Below the pieces are notes generated by a model. That model made no database searches, had not been told where the DNA came from, and was given only the letters and a program-made list of their open reading frames with translations. Shown piece by piece: positions 36,748 to 48,937 of a stretch of 64,000 nucleotides of DNA (position 1 is the stretch's first letter; every line of letters starts with the position of its first letter). A program made the position numbers and the translations under genes. This DNA is from Mugil cephalus (Eukaryota; Chordata; Actinopteri; Mugiliformes; Mugilidae), in assembly GCF_022458985.1 (NCBI RefSeq), contig NC_061789.1, positions 9,978,857 to 10,042,856 of the forward strand. The letters are read 5' to 3'.

Positions 36748-37568
36748 GTCTGAGTTGATGTTCACTGCTGGGTTATAGCCTCCACGAGGAAGTCAGAGGT
36801 GTTCTCAGGGTTGTTTAACAATCTATCAATAAGCTCAAATGTCTTTTTAAATGGCAGACTTTAGCATTGGCTTCAAAGCTGCACTGGGCAGCATCTTGTG
36901 CAAATTTTCTAATGTACGTGGAAGAAAGAACACATTCGACACATTTTTGCCATCCCTACAGATTGTCTCAGAATGTTTCCAGAATGGCCATGATGAATGT
37001 AAATTTATGTGACAGTACGCCACATGTATGTTTGGCAAGACTATGCAAGGTACAATTTAGGGCTCTTGTGACTTAAGGCATAAATATTTAAAATGAATAT
37101 ATATTTTTCCATTTTTCACCCACTGTACTTTTACCTGCAAAGTACAGTCGACTGTGTAGAGTCTCTTTTATAATGGAAGTCTATGTGAACAATGGTGTTG
37201 CTGCTGGAGATTTTTTCTTTTAGCAATAGACAATTGCCATTTGGAAGAAATAGATATTCTGTATCTGTATCTTGTTGTGACTGTTCTAAAAAATGAAAGG
37301 AGAGTGTCTGTTCTGCCAGGCGTACATGAGATGGACACCATAATTATTTTTAAATGCCAGTAGTAGTGACCCACTGTTGGATAAATCAGGATGATCTTAT
37401 CTCATCACAGATATTTTATTAGTTAAATATTTGTAATAATTTTCATTTCTCTTTCAGCCTCAATCTAAACCAATCACCAAATTTTGATTTGGACGGACAT
37501 GATTGTTTTTCTCAGTTTGTTAACGATGAAGCTCTGCGATACGAAATGTGATGTAATATAGTCAGATA

Positions 37569-37574
37569 AATAAA
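37569..37574 (+). other. Polyadenylation signal, amine oxidase copy 1
   Basis: AATAAA in the context GTCAGATAAATAAATGCACTG, which recurs at 48826-48831 behind copy 2. This would give a 3' UTR of about 0.8 kb. Confidence 0.5.
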
Positions 37575-38014
37575 TGCACTGATAAACATGACCAAGGCGG
37601 GGCCATTCCTATGTGGCTCCAAGCTGTGACTTTGTGTTGTGCATTGATCTGAGGAAATTTATGGACACTGAAATGATTGTTTCACAGAACAGAAGTCTGA
37701 ACTTTTACACATGTATACCTTCAAAGTGGCGTCCCAGCCAGAGGGGCAATATTTCTCTTACATATAATTCTCTCTCTTCACTTAGTTTTATGACTTGCAC
37801 TTGTTAAAGAAAGGCAGTAATATGATGTAAATGACAAAGGAGAGCAGGGTCCCTAAACAGAAGCAAGCAAAAATAAACTGTGCTCCATTTGAGGCTGTGG
37901 TAAGACAGATGGCCACTGACTGCGACAAAAAAAAAAAAAAAAAAAAAAACTTACGAGACCTTTTCATTTTTTCAGGCTAAAATGCCCAAAAAATATACAT
38001 CTACTTCTATGGGA

Positions 38015-39121
38015 TAAAATGCACACATCTGGGACTGATCCTGAGATTTTAATTACCAAGAACACTGAATTATAAACCTGAATACGACTGTAAATGTTGC
38101 CACTGTACTTTACCTTATGATGAGCAGTGATACATGCAAAAAATGTAACACATAAAAGTTTTTTTATGGGGCAATGTGCAAAGTTAAGGTAAATATCTGC
38201 CGGTTACACATGAAAATATCATACTGTAAGACTCTCTTTATCCAAACTAGTTTGGCTTCACTTAAAAACCATGGCTGTTGTCTTGAATCTAGATCTGGAA
38301 TTCCCATGGCTATCAAGCACATCAATATGTGAAAGAGGATGTTGGCCTCATGCCTGTTCTGAAATACAAACATGTCCCATCAGGCTAACAGGATGCAGGG
38401 CGAATCAGAAGCAGGCTGATTAAGACCAACATCCTTTGTTTCTGTGTGACCTGACGGGACACAGGACACAACAGGAGATCGGCAATTCACAAAAAGGCAG
38501 GATAGATATACTCTCAACTGAGTCGTATTAAGTTGTTTCATTCCTCTCCTCTCTTCTCCAAGCGCGCACGTAATGGTAGAGCAGAGGATGAATTGTTTTG
38601 TTTTGTTATGACTTGAACACTGGGGATTAATATCTGCCGTGACACACCACAGGAAGCTGCCCTGCGACATGACACCAAGACTCCTCGCTACCTCCACATC
38701 GCCAACAATAAAACCAACAAGTGGGGACACAACCGCTCCTACAGACTCCAGGTGTACAGCTTTGCAGGGGACCACCTTCCAGAGAGCCAGGCTAAGGAAA
38801 GGTCCATGTTCAGGCCAGGTAGGACTAGAAAATAGGAGAAAAAACACTCATCTCAAAGATAAAATGACTGCAAACATGTCTTTTGCCAGCAGGTTTGCGT
38901 TGAACCTGCTGGCAGAAGATGTATGCAAGCCAGTCAAGCAGAATATTCATGTTGATGGCCCTGTGTGATGGAAGCTGAGTTGACAATTTGTTCTAAAAGT
39001 CAGAGTTGGATGTAAGAAAAATGTGCAGTTGTGAGCACCAGAACAACTTTGACAAGGGCCCCATCATTACAGCCAGAGAGCTGGGTTAAAATATTTCTGA
39101 AACAACAAGGTTTGTGGGGTA
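38015..39121 (+). pseudogene. Gutted third amine oxidase copy (relic)
   Basis: Upstream sequence from about 38.02 kb matches that before copy 2 (from about 41.14 kb). At 38538-38592 the 5' UTR end and first codons of exon 1 appear (ATG at 38572, reading MVEQRMN), then the sequence jumps straight into the end of intron 2 (TTTTGTTATGACTTGAAC) and exon 3 at 38653-38818. Between is missing exon 1 from codon 8, exon 2 and most of intron 2. A stop follows within a few codons of the junction. Exon 3 also has a 1-bp loss near its end relative to the intact copies. Similarity to intron 3 stops at 39121, so exons 4 and 5 are absent. Point differences and the intron end put it closer to copy 2 than to copy 1. 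Confidence 0.9.
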
Positions 39122-41970
39122 GCTTAAACTAGCAGCACATGTAGCTAGATTAGTTAGATAAACGTACTCCATACGAATCGCATTTGTTTTGATACTGCAG
39201 CACTGTACTGTCTGCTGGACATTTACAGTCCACAGCATCCTAAAGCTAATGCTACTACATCTGGACAGAAATGTCACCTCAGGGCTCCACCAGCTCTGTA
39301 CATGGCATTAGCTAAATATAAGCTAAATAAATGTAGCTAAATAAACGCTACACTTAACATTTAGAGTTAGCATTTAACATTTGGATTTAACATTTACATT
39401 TAGGTTTAATATTTACATTTAGATTTAACATTTAGATGTAAATTAAAAATTTAGATTTAACTTGAACATTTAGTTAATGTGACAAAAAAAAAAAAAAATA
39501 GTGACTTTGAAAGATTTACACCTATTTTTTTTTTAGTATTTTTTAGTATTTTGGAGCTAAAACTGTGTGTCCATTTTAACATGCACAACTTTACAAATCC
39601 ACCCCAGAGGGAGTCCTCATCACTTTCTGCATTTAGATGAAGACTTGTATTCCACAATTACACATAATTTTCTTTTATATTTTTTTATAAGCAAAGAAGT
39701 CCAAAGAAGTCTTTGTATACCTCTGATATAAAAAAAAAAAACATTTCTGAGTGTTTCCATAGCCTGAGCAATTGTGAAATGGGCAAAGCTTGAAATACGT
39801 GATACAGTGCAAGTGCATGTAAATATTTAATTCTGTTAAAATTATATTTTACTGTGTTAAATGACATGGAACGTGGTGAGAATAGTGCTGTGTAGGCATT
39901 TCATTGAAAATATGTGGCATTAAACCACAAAATTGTACTTATCCCACTAACAAATGCGAGAATCAGTTAGGACTTTATGGCAACTAGTTGTTGAATTTTC
40001 CTGAAAGTCGTTCCTAAATGTGTACACCTGTGAGCTTGAAAAGACTTCATAGGGAAGATGAGGGAGCTGAGACCTAAATAGTTTTTGAGGCGTCTACAGC
40101 TAGAGCTAAACTAAACAAGGCGAGAATAAATGAAAGCATGAAGACAATATATCATGCTACATTCCCAAAAAAGATAGCTGGAATGTATTGAGCCCACAGG
40201 GTCAACCTAAACAACCATTTGTAAAGTTTAAGTGGTAACAGACGTTATGTGTCTGCGTTGGTGTGCGTATCCGTGCGTGTGTGTGTGTTGGGCAGAGAGC
40301 TAGCAGCCCCCATTCATCCTCTCCGCACACTTTTAAATATTTATGACCAGCGAATCCCTCTCAGGTCAGCTGCTATCACGAGCCAATCAAAGAGTCAGGG
40401 CTCTGCCAAGAGCTCAGAGAGGAGTTACGCAAGCAGCAAGCCTTTGGTGGGAAAGAAAGTCGTACAAGCTCGCCCCATGTACTGATCTGTGAGCTGTAAA
40501 AGAAGTGTGAGTTTTGATAGTGCATGTGGAAAATACTGATAAGTGACTTTGCTTATCACTCACTTCACAGGACATGAGTTGGTTAGGGTATAACCTGGCG
40601 TCTGAGAACATCATGGACAAGCATAAAAGCTATTTTTAGGAGACTGAATGGTGACATCAAGTTCATTTTGATGTGATAACAAAAGGTGCTTAAGAATCAG
40701 CAGGAGCAACAGGAACGGAGAACAATCACATTTATTAGAACTCTGTTTTTAGACTTTAGTTCCTACTTCGGGGTAAGAGCACAAGAGGAATCTTGAGTGT
40801 TGTAAGTGTATGTGTGTTCATTGATAGTTTGGAGACATAAATACAGAGCTGGCAATCTGACACATATGAGACATAACCTGAGGAAAAGGGTGTTGTCAGG
40901 TGTAACTTCTGTTGCGTGTCACACAGAACTACTGTAAGTATGATGCAATACTGTAAGAATCAGAACAAAACAAAGAGTTTGATCTGAAGGTGCCTAAAAA
41001 GGCTGGAAACATTCAGGACATGCACAAAAGTACGCAGAAGACAAACATCCTTAAATGGTGCAAGCAGAGAGCAGACAATAACAACATCAATAAATCTAGT
41101 TGACGTTGCGTCAGAGGATCTACCAGGAAGAATGAGATAAAATACACACATCTGGGCAGGACTGATCCTGAGATTTTACAGACTTACCCAAGAACACTGA
41201 ATTATAAGCCTGAACACTGCCATAAATGTTGCTACTGCACTCTACCTTTGAAGAACAGCAATACATGCAAAAAAAAAGTAACATATGGAGGTTTTTAATG
41301 AGGGAATATGCAAAGTGAATGTAAATATGCCGGTTACACATGAAAATATCATACTGTAAGACTCTCTTTATCCAAACTAGTTTGGCCTCACTTAAAAACC
41401 ATGGTTGTTTTCTTACATCCAGTTCTGGAATTCCCATGGCTATCAAGCACATCAATACGTGAAAGTGAATGTTGGCCTCATGCCTGTTCTGAAAAACAAA
41501 CATTTCCCATCGGGCTAGCAGGATGCAGGGCGAGTCAAAAGTAGGCAGATTATGACCAACATTCTATTTTTTCTGACGGGACTCGGATGACACAACAGGA
41601 GATTCAGAGAAAGGCAGGACAGAGATAATCTCAAACGTCCTGCTAAAAATATTCAGCCGATTAAGGGAAATATAATTTACAAGGAACTGCAAGGACATTT
41701 CAAGGACCTTTCTATATGCAATGACATTTTGTGCAAAGTATAAACTTTACGCAACTTCCAAGACAACTGAGCCATATTAAGTTTTATTTATTTATTTTTT
41801 AGTTTTTGCCAACCTTTGCAACCAACTGTAGATAAAAATAAATAGAATAGAAAAAGTATTAGACTACTGCTCACAAAACATCCTTTGTCTTTTCCGTTCT
41901 TTCTAAAGCATTTAATCGAGGTTATTATCACAATATTAAATGTCGTGCGTAAACATCCGTGACGAGCAGA
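39122..41970. other. Spacer upstream of amine oxidase copy 2
   Basis: No gene seen. 39326-39480 is a minisatellite-like tract. 40370-40560 matches 29965-30115 before copy 1, and 41140-41640 matches 38015-38500 before the relic. The rest is AT-rich with no open frame worth calling. Confidence 0.6.
39326..39480. repeat. Degenerate ~12-bp minisatellite
   Basis: About ten imperfect copies of a word like AACATTTAGATTT follow each other, with variants ACATTTACATTTAGG and TTAGATTTAAC. No coding potential. Confidence 0.7.
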
Positions 41971-41978
41971 ACAGAGGC

Positions 41979-41987
41979 TAAATAAAA
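41979..41987 (+). promoter_or_regulatory. Degenerate TATA-like box, amine oxidase copy 2
   Basis: TAAATAAAA stands at the site where copy 1 has TATAAAA, in otherwise matching sequence (CAGAGG before, ACCGCACTTC-type sequence after). The change may weaken TBP binding; this is inference. Confidence 0.35.
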
Positions 41988-42153
41988 CCGCACTTCTATA
42001 ATTGTTCATTCGAAGGAGGGCGGGTCAAGAGGTTATGTGATATAGGAAGAGAGGGTGGGAGGGAAAGGGCGCGCCTCCCCTTTCCAAATTTTCCTGACTG
42101 GTTCCTCTCCCCCAGAACATTCCTCTGCTCTCTCTTCTCCAAGCGTGCGCGTA

Positions 42154-45100
42154 ATGGTAGAGCGGAGGATGAACTCTCTGGTGAAGTGGGCGCTCATCCT
42201 TTTCGTCCTGACCTCCATCATTGTCAACATCGTCCTGATTGGCATCCACTCCAGCAGGTCGCCCAAATGCTCCGCTCACCCTGTCCACCCGCCGAGGGGC
42301 ACCCACGACGAGCGCAGCCTCGTGTTCGCCGACCTCACCCGGGAGGAGTACGTGCAGGTCCAGCAGTACATGCTCAAGCAGAAAGATTTGGATATATCCA
42401 TCAACCAGACCACCAAGCCATCGCAAAACTATCTGTTTTTAATTGACCTTTCTCTTCCAAAGAAAGCTGAAGCGCTGGCTTACTTGGATGGGAAAGGTGC
42501 CAAGCCGGTAAGAGAGGCGACAGTGGTGGTCTTTTACGGCACTAGAGGCTACATCAAGGAGTATGTAGTGGGGCCTCTTCCCAACCCGACATTCCACAGG
42601 GATGTCACTATAGAGAGATACAACACGAGTCTGCCAATCAATTCACGTACAGTCACCATTGGGGAATATGTCTTGATTTTCAAATTGTTTGAAACTGAGA
42701 TTTTCGTCAAGTTGAAGAAGCTCCTGAACGAAAGCTTCGGCGTGGGCCAGGGAGAGCACCTAAACGCGTTCGAGCAGATGCCCCGTGGAGTCCGATCGGG
42801 AGACAGGAAGACTTGGGTGTCGTTCTTTAGGGACAGGAGCGGCATGTACATCCACCCGGTGGGCTTCGAGGTGCTGCTCAACCACGAGAGCGTAAACGCG
42901 TCCCAGTGGAGACTGGAGCGAGTATTTTACAACGGCAAATACTTTGACTCCGTGGAGGAGCTTCGGCAGCAATATGATAGTGGGTCTGTTGACAAAATAG
43001 TTTACAGGAATCCGCCTGATTATGGCTTTCTGAAACCCAAGACCAAACCTCTGCAGATCGGCCCGCAACAGTTTTACGCAGAGGGGAAGCGCTACAGCGT
43101 CAAGGACAACCATGTCCTCTACCTGGACTGGAGTTTCGCCTTCGGACTGAGCTCTCTCACTGGCATGAGGGTGTTTGATGTGCGGTTTAAAGGTGAGAGG
43201 ATCGTCTACGAACTGAGCGTGCAGGAGGCCATGTCTGTGTACGGCTCGGTGACGCCGGGGATGATCCTCACCAAGTTTCTGGATTCGAGCATCGGGATAG
43301 GACGCTTCGCACACGAACTAGTCCGTGGCGTGGATTGCCCCTACGAGGCAACTTACGTGGACACATACCGTTACATCGATATCTCAGCCCCGATGAGATT
43401 CAGGAACTCAATCTGCATCTTTGAGCACAACATGGGTCAGCCCCTGCGAAGGCACTTCTCTGACTTTTTCCATAATAGTTTTGGAGGGATGGCGAATAGC
43501 GCTCTGGTGTTTAGGACCATCACAGCTATAGGGAACTACGACTACATGTGGGATTTCATCTTCTACCAGAACGGAGCCGTGGAGGCCAAAGTGCACGCCA
43601 CCGGTTACATCTCCTCTTCCTACCTGGTGAAGGGCAGTCTGAAATTCGGACACCAGGTGGCGGAAAAAGTGCTGGGGAACATCCACACCCACTTCATCAA
43701 CTTCAAAGTTGACCTGGATGTGGCTGGTGAGTATCCTGTCCGTATGTTGCTAGTGTCTCCTGCAAACTTCTCTGTTTTAGCCTGTGCATCTTGAGTATTT
43801 TTGTTGGCTATTGGCAAAGTTTTTTTTTGCACCCCCTTAAATACTTCAGGTATTGCCAGGGGCGTCTCTAGGTAACACGGGGCCTTGGGCGAGACTGGGG
43901 CCACCTTATTTTAATTGACACGTTTAAAACAAGTTGTTCTGTGTAGAAACATAATTTTGTAACAGATGTGCTTATTAGCTCATATTAACACGGTATATGA
44001 CACATAAACTTATAAAGTAAATGGAGATTGATTTATATTAGATGAAATGGATATTGACCACAAACCACCCCCAGAGGGCGACATAACTCCTTTTAAATTC
44101 ACCCTGAATAAACCTGCAGCTGTAGCCAGCCCAGGCAGGTGTTATTGGTCTATTTGAAAAGTATTTACTAAACAAAACAAAGGGTTGAAGGGCCACATGG
44201 AATTGCGAGTTTAGCATATTTTGAGTAGACAGTAGCATGTGTGCTCTGAAAGTTCATGTTTTGTTTTTTTTCAAGATATGTGCTGAGCTCTTAGGGCCCC
44301 CTGTTATGAGATACCAAATGTTTTATGAATCATAGTTTAAATGATCAGTGCTAGTGCCAATTTCCTACAACTGTCTAAAGCCCTCTGACTGTTCCAGAGT
44401 GACAGCAAGATGGTTCTCAGCATTAAATATGCAGATGTTTGGATGAGGATTGATGGTTATTGTGGTTTGATTTAAAACTAATGCAGGAATGTGAAAATAT
44501 ATACAAAAAGTAAAGCTGTAAAACCAAGACCATGAGCTAAAAGACTCTAAAATGCACAGAAGATTTACAGAATTGCTCCTCATTTTCTGGGGTTTCATCA
44601 ATCCCCCAAAATTCTTAAATCCAGTAAAGAATGCATTTATTAACTTGGACTCATTGACAAGGATCCACAGAAGCACTGAAATGCAGATATTAAAAAAAAA
44701 AATAATTGTCTTTTCTGCAGGTGTGAGGAATATATTCCAGACCAAAGACATGGAGTATGTTAATGTGTCATTGCCCTGGATGCCCGATCGCTATGCTATG
44801 GTGCCCCAACTGGTGGAGAAGCAGCTCAACACAGAACAGGTCTGCACTGATCTTGCATCACATGTGCAAAGTCTTTCTTTTTTATGATATATTACTTATT
44901 TTATAAAGATTTCTGTCTGTGAACACCAATGCCAGACATTGACCAGCTAATTAAGTAATGTAAGTAGCCTACCTTTAGAGTCTATATTAAACATACTGAA
45001 TTGTTATCGATTTTGATGCCATGGTCTTACAAAATTGAAATGAAATTTCTTCTCTGCACATTTGTTCAAGAAAAACTGAGAAAGGAATGGAAGATGTGCA

Positions 45101-47509
45101 TGTAGTTTCACAGTCTACGGTATTTTTTTTAAAAAAAATTTATGTATACTCTATTTTATTTGAAATCACCATCTGTTGAAAGAACCTCAACTTACCAGTC
45201 ATTTTCTTCTGTTGACTCGTTGTTTTGTTATGACTTGAACTAGGGATGGACAATATGGCAGAAATATCATATCACGATTTTTTTTTTTTTTTTTTTAAAT
45301 AAAATTATTTTATCATGATCTGAAATTGAAAAATGAAAAACAGACAATTTAGTCCAAATAACCTTTCTTAATAGATTTTATTTTAAGTTTAAGGTAAACA
45401 ACAACAACTTTCTAATAAAGTGCACTCTTGCAAAGGTAGTAACCGAAAGTTTTCTACCGTCTTGAATGGTACCATATCTACTGCAAGATGAAAGGTTAAC
45501 TGCTTTTATTACCTCTTTCCATCGCTTGCTTGACTTGTCATACGGAGTGCCTTTGTTATAAACGCCTGTATTAATGTTGACTGTTTTGGTCTAACGCCAA
45601 CTGCTGCCTCCGTCTGCGGTACCGGTGCCGCCGGGCCCCTCGCTGTTTGCCTCTCAGCATATTGTTTGGGATGCTTCCTCTTCAAATGATTGAACCTGTT
45701 CTGTGCACAGAATATTCGCCTCCAAACCAATTCCATATAATGGAAGTGGAATTTTTTTTAGTGACCAACTCCGTTTGGCTTTCAGCCATGGCTCTCCATG
45801 CGGCTACCGCTACACACATAAACAAGGAGGCGGGTAAGAAAGCGCGTCACTGCCCGTAATTCGCTATGATTGGTCGGTCAGGTTGAAGACGTAATACGTC
45901 TGGTGCGTCGGTGCATCAGCATAGAACTGCAATTTATAGAATGTGCCCTTGACGATCCCATGATCTCTACAGTTTGACAGATCGTCTTAACGTTATAATC
46001 GTTCACGATTTAATATCGTCATATCGCCCACCCCTAACTTGAACACTGAGGGATTAATATCTGCCGCGACACTCCGCAGGAAGCTGCCCTGCGACATAAC
46101 ACCAAGACTCCTCGCTACCTCCACATCGCCAGCAACAAAACCAACAAGTGGGGACACAACCGCTCCTACAGACTCCAGGTGTACAGCTTTGCAGGGGACC
46201 ACCTTCCAGAGAGTCAGGCTGAGGAAAGGTCCATGTCCTGGGCCAGGTAGGACTAGAAAATAGGAGAAAAAACACTCATCTCAAAGATAAAATGACGGCA
46301 AACATGTCTTTTGCCAGCGGGTTTGCGTTGAACCTGCTGTCAGAAGATGTATGCAAGCCAGTCAATCAGAACATTCATGTTGATGACCCTGTGAACATGC
46401 CATGTGTCAAGATCTTGGATGTGTTGGAAGCCAAGTTAACAATTAGTTCTAAAAGTCAGAGGGTAGGATGTAAAAAAAATAATATATCTGAAACAGCAAG
46501 GTTTGTGGGATACTCCCACACACAGTAGTAGTGAGTATCTGCCAAGAATAGTCAGAGAAGGGAAAATCTTGGAACTGGTAAGAAGTTGTTGGAGGGGATG
46601 CCTGAAGTGAACAGGGACTTATGGGATCAACTGTTGCTGCTTTGGTCCAAGTGATCTTGTAGTCCTCGTGTGATGAAACCTGTTTTGGGACACACAAAGA
46701 ACCAAGCCTACTAGGGAGATCATTATTGATTGCTCGTCAGTGTATGTTTCACTTATACTGTATGCAGATGACACAGTGCTACATGTCATCCCAAGGGGAT
46801 CTCATTGATATATCCTGCAATTTCTGTGTAATAAGTGACCCGGTAACATTCAATCTAAGTGATGACTGTGGATATGTTTTTTTTTTTATTATTATTTATT
46901 TTTTTATACCAAACATTTTAACACCATCAACATTTTCGAACCTTCACGAATATGGCTTTTCTATCATGGTTCTGCTGCAAAGCCATCTCTCTCTGCTCAT
47001 CTTCTCTATGTCTCCAGGTATAAGGTTGCTATCACCAAGCATAAGGACTTGGAGCAGACCAGCAGCAGTCTGTACAGTCAAAACGGAATGTGGACACCAG
47101 CTGTTGACTTCAGCAAATACATTGAAGACAATGAAAGCATTGTTGATGAGGTACATAGACATTGAAACTGCATGTAAAAAAATGCTAACTCTGACAAACT
47201 TAAATAATTTTCATGATATTTCTACAGGACCTGGTGGCCTGGGTGACTGCTGGCTTCCTCCACATCCCTCACGCGGAGGACATCCCCAACACAGTAACTG
47301 TGGGCAATGGGGGCGGCGTCCTGCTGCGGCCCCACAACTACTTTGATGAGGACCCATCCATCCACTCTGCGGATGGAGTGTATATTAAGCCAGGTGCAGA
47401 GGACAGTTGTGAGCACAACAGGATGGCCTGCCTTACTCAAGATGTCTGCAGTCCTGTCCTGGAGACCTTCACCTTCCAGGGCTTCGAGGGAGTCATGAAG
47501 TTTGATTAG
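42154..47509 (+). CDS. aoc2/3-like: Membrane copper amine oxidase, AOC2/AOC3 type, copy 2
   Basis: Tandem paralogue of the gene at 30682, with the same activity expected at the cell surface. Exons: 42154-43726, 44721-44839, 46080-46246, 47018-47150, 47228-47509, each exactly the length of its partner in copy 1, giving 757 residues. The signal anchor, Asp377, Tyr462 (TPQ), His511, His513 and His676 are all kept, so it looks functional. Differences cluster at residues 2-80, 173-205 and around 270-315, with near identity between, which fits gene conversion. The C-terminus reads GFEGVMKFD against GFFTSMKFD in copy 1. Intron 2 carries a hAT element that copy 1 lacks. Different amino acids near residues 190-200 and 280-310 could alter surface or substrate properties; no function is assigned. 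Confidence 0.95.
45241..46036 (-). mobile_element. hAT element remnant in intron 2 of amine oxidase copy 2
   Basis: A 796-bp insertion starts TAGGGATGGACAATAT and ends ATATCGCCCACCCCTA, and is flanked by identical ACTTGAAC octamers (45233-45240 and 46037-46044). On the minus strand at 45736-45480 it keeps a broken frame reading [14 protein letters not shown] and, in another frame, [12 protein letters not shown]. These match the BED-finger and following region of fish hAT transposases. It is a deletion derivative of an autonomous hAT element. Confidence 0.88.
46738..46810 (+). mobile_element. LINE reverse-transcriptase fragment in intron 3, copy 2
   Basis: Reads [13 protein letters not shown], the counterpart of the fragment at 36036 in copy 1. 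A 4-bp insertion just before it breaks the frame of copy 1. It was shared before duplication. Confidence 0.6.
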
Positions 47510-48825
47510 GTCTCAGTTAATGTTCACTGCTGGGTTATAGCCTCCATGATGAAGTCAGAGGTGTGCTCAGGATTGTTTAACAACCTATCAATAAGCTTAA
47601 ATATCTTTATAGATGGCAGACTTTAGCATTGGCTTTAAAGCTACACTAAGCAGCATCTTGGAAAACATGCAAATTTGAAAACCCTCACATCTACTGTACG
47701 TGTAAGGGAGGTCACATTCACCTAATTTTTGCCATCCCTACAGATTGTCCCGTAGCCATGATGAATGTAAATTTATTTGACAGTATGCCCCATGCATTTT
47801 TAGCAAGACTATGCAAGGGACAAATTGCAGCCTCTTATAACATGCAGTACCGACTCCTACTGCCGCTCGGCTTTTATACCCACAATTAGCTTGCTCACAC
47901 TTTTCTACTAGGATTACTGCAAATCCATCATAAAAGTACAAGGCTGACAGTGTTCTGTAATTTCCTGTGGCCCTTTTTTTGCCAGCTTTTTCACCTCACA
48001 CGCCTAGCACACACGCAGCAAACACTGGTTGTGACTCAATTTTTAAAATAAACATATATTTTTCCATTTTTCCCCCCACCGTACTTTTAACTGCAAAGTG
48101 CACTATGTCGTGTCTCTTTTATAATGGAAGTCTATGGGAGCAGTGGTGTTGAGACTGGAGGGGATTGTTATTTTAGCAAAGGAAAATTACCACTCTGAAA
48201 GATGTATTACTCTGCATCAGATGCTCTTAGATAAATCTATTGCGTTAATGTGCTAATTGTAGCATTAACCCTTTATAGGACCTCATTGAAATACTTGGAA
48301 ATTCTAAATTTCAACCCTAGAGTGTCACAAATCAGCTAGAGTTGACATGTATGCCATGGATGTAGTAAGAGGGGTGCATGGAAATTGCTGCCTGGTGAAA
48401 AAGCTAAAAAAGTTGTCTTGCTTCTGACTTTGTAATCGTCCTGTGCACACAAAACAAATAGAATACAATCAAGTGAAGGCATTGGAAAAGTTTTTAGGGA
48501 AGATCTTGTTTGTTGAGGTTTTTGGAAGTCTCTTTTACATGTTTGTTGTGATCATTCCAAAAAGGAAGAGTGTCTGTTCTGGCAGGCGTAGATGAGAGGG
48601 ACACCATGATTATCATTATATGCCAATAGTAGTGACCCACTGTTGGATAAATGAATCTTACTGCAGATACTTCATGAGTAAAAACATTTCATTTTCATTT
48701 CTTTTTCACCCTCAATCTTAACCAATTACCCAGTTTTGATTGGGAAAGGCGTGATTGTTTTTCTCAGTTTGTTACTGATGAAGCACTGTGATACAAACTG
48801 TGATGTAACGCTGTATGGTCAGATA

Positions 48826-48831
48826 AATAAA
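48826..48831 (+). other. Polyadenylation signal, amine oxidase copy 2
   Basis: AATAAA in a context identical to the signal behind copy 1 (AGATAAATAAATGCACTGAT). It implies a 3' UTR of about 1.3 kb. Confidence 0.5.
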
Positions 48832-48902
48832 TGCACTGATAAACATGACCATTCAGTCCAAGGCTGGGACTATTGCTTTTTGTAATTGTTGTTTTCTTCC
48901 CA

Positions 48903-48937
48903 AATAAAAAAAAAAGAAAGAAAGAAAGAAATAAGAA
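48903..48937. repeat. (GAAA)n simple repeat
   Basis: An A run followed by several GAAA units. Simple sequence in the 3' flank of copy 2. Confidence 0.8.

Larger units (their letters stand above)
29950..37880 (+). repeat. Tandem duplication unit 1 (carries amine oxidase copy 1)
   Basis: Similarity to unit 2 begins near CCAATCAAAG (29977; unit 2 at 40383) and GCAAGCAGCAAGC. It runs through the promoter, all five exons and the introns, then into the 3' flank (for example TCTCTTTTATAATGGAAGTCTATG at 37162 and 48112, split here by positions; TAGTGACCCACTGTTGGATAAAT at 37365 and 48630). Identity is high in exons and moderate in introns. Unit limits are judged by eye. Confidence 0.75.

Noticed and set aside
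42760-43314. 184-codon minus-strand frame in copy 2 exon 1
   Set aside because: Antisense of a conserved coding exon; the matching strand of copy 1 breaks the frame differently.
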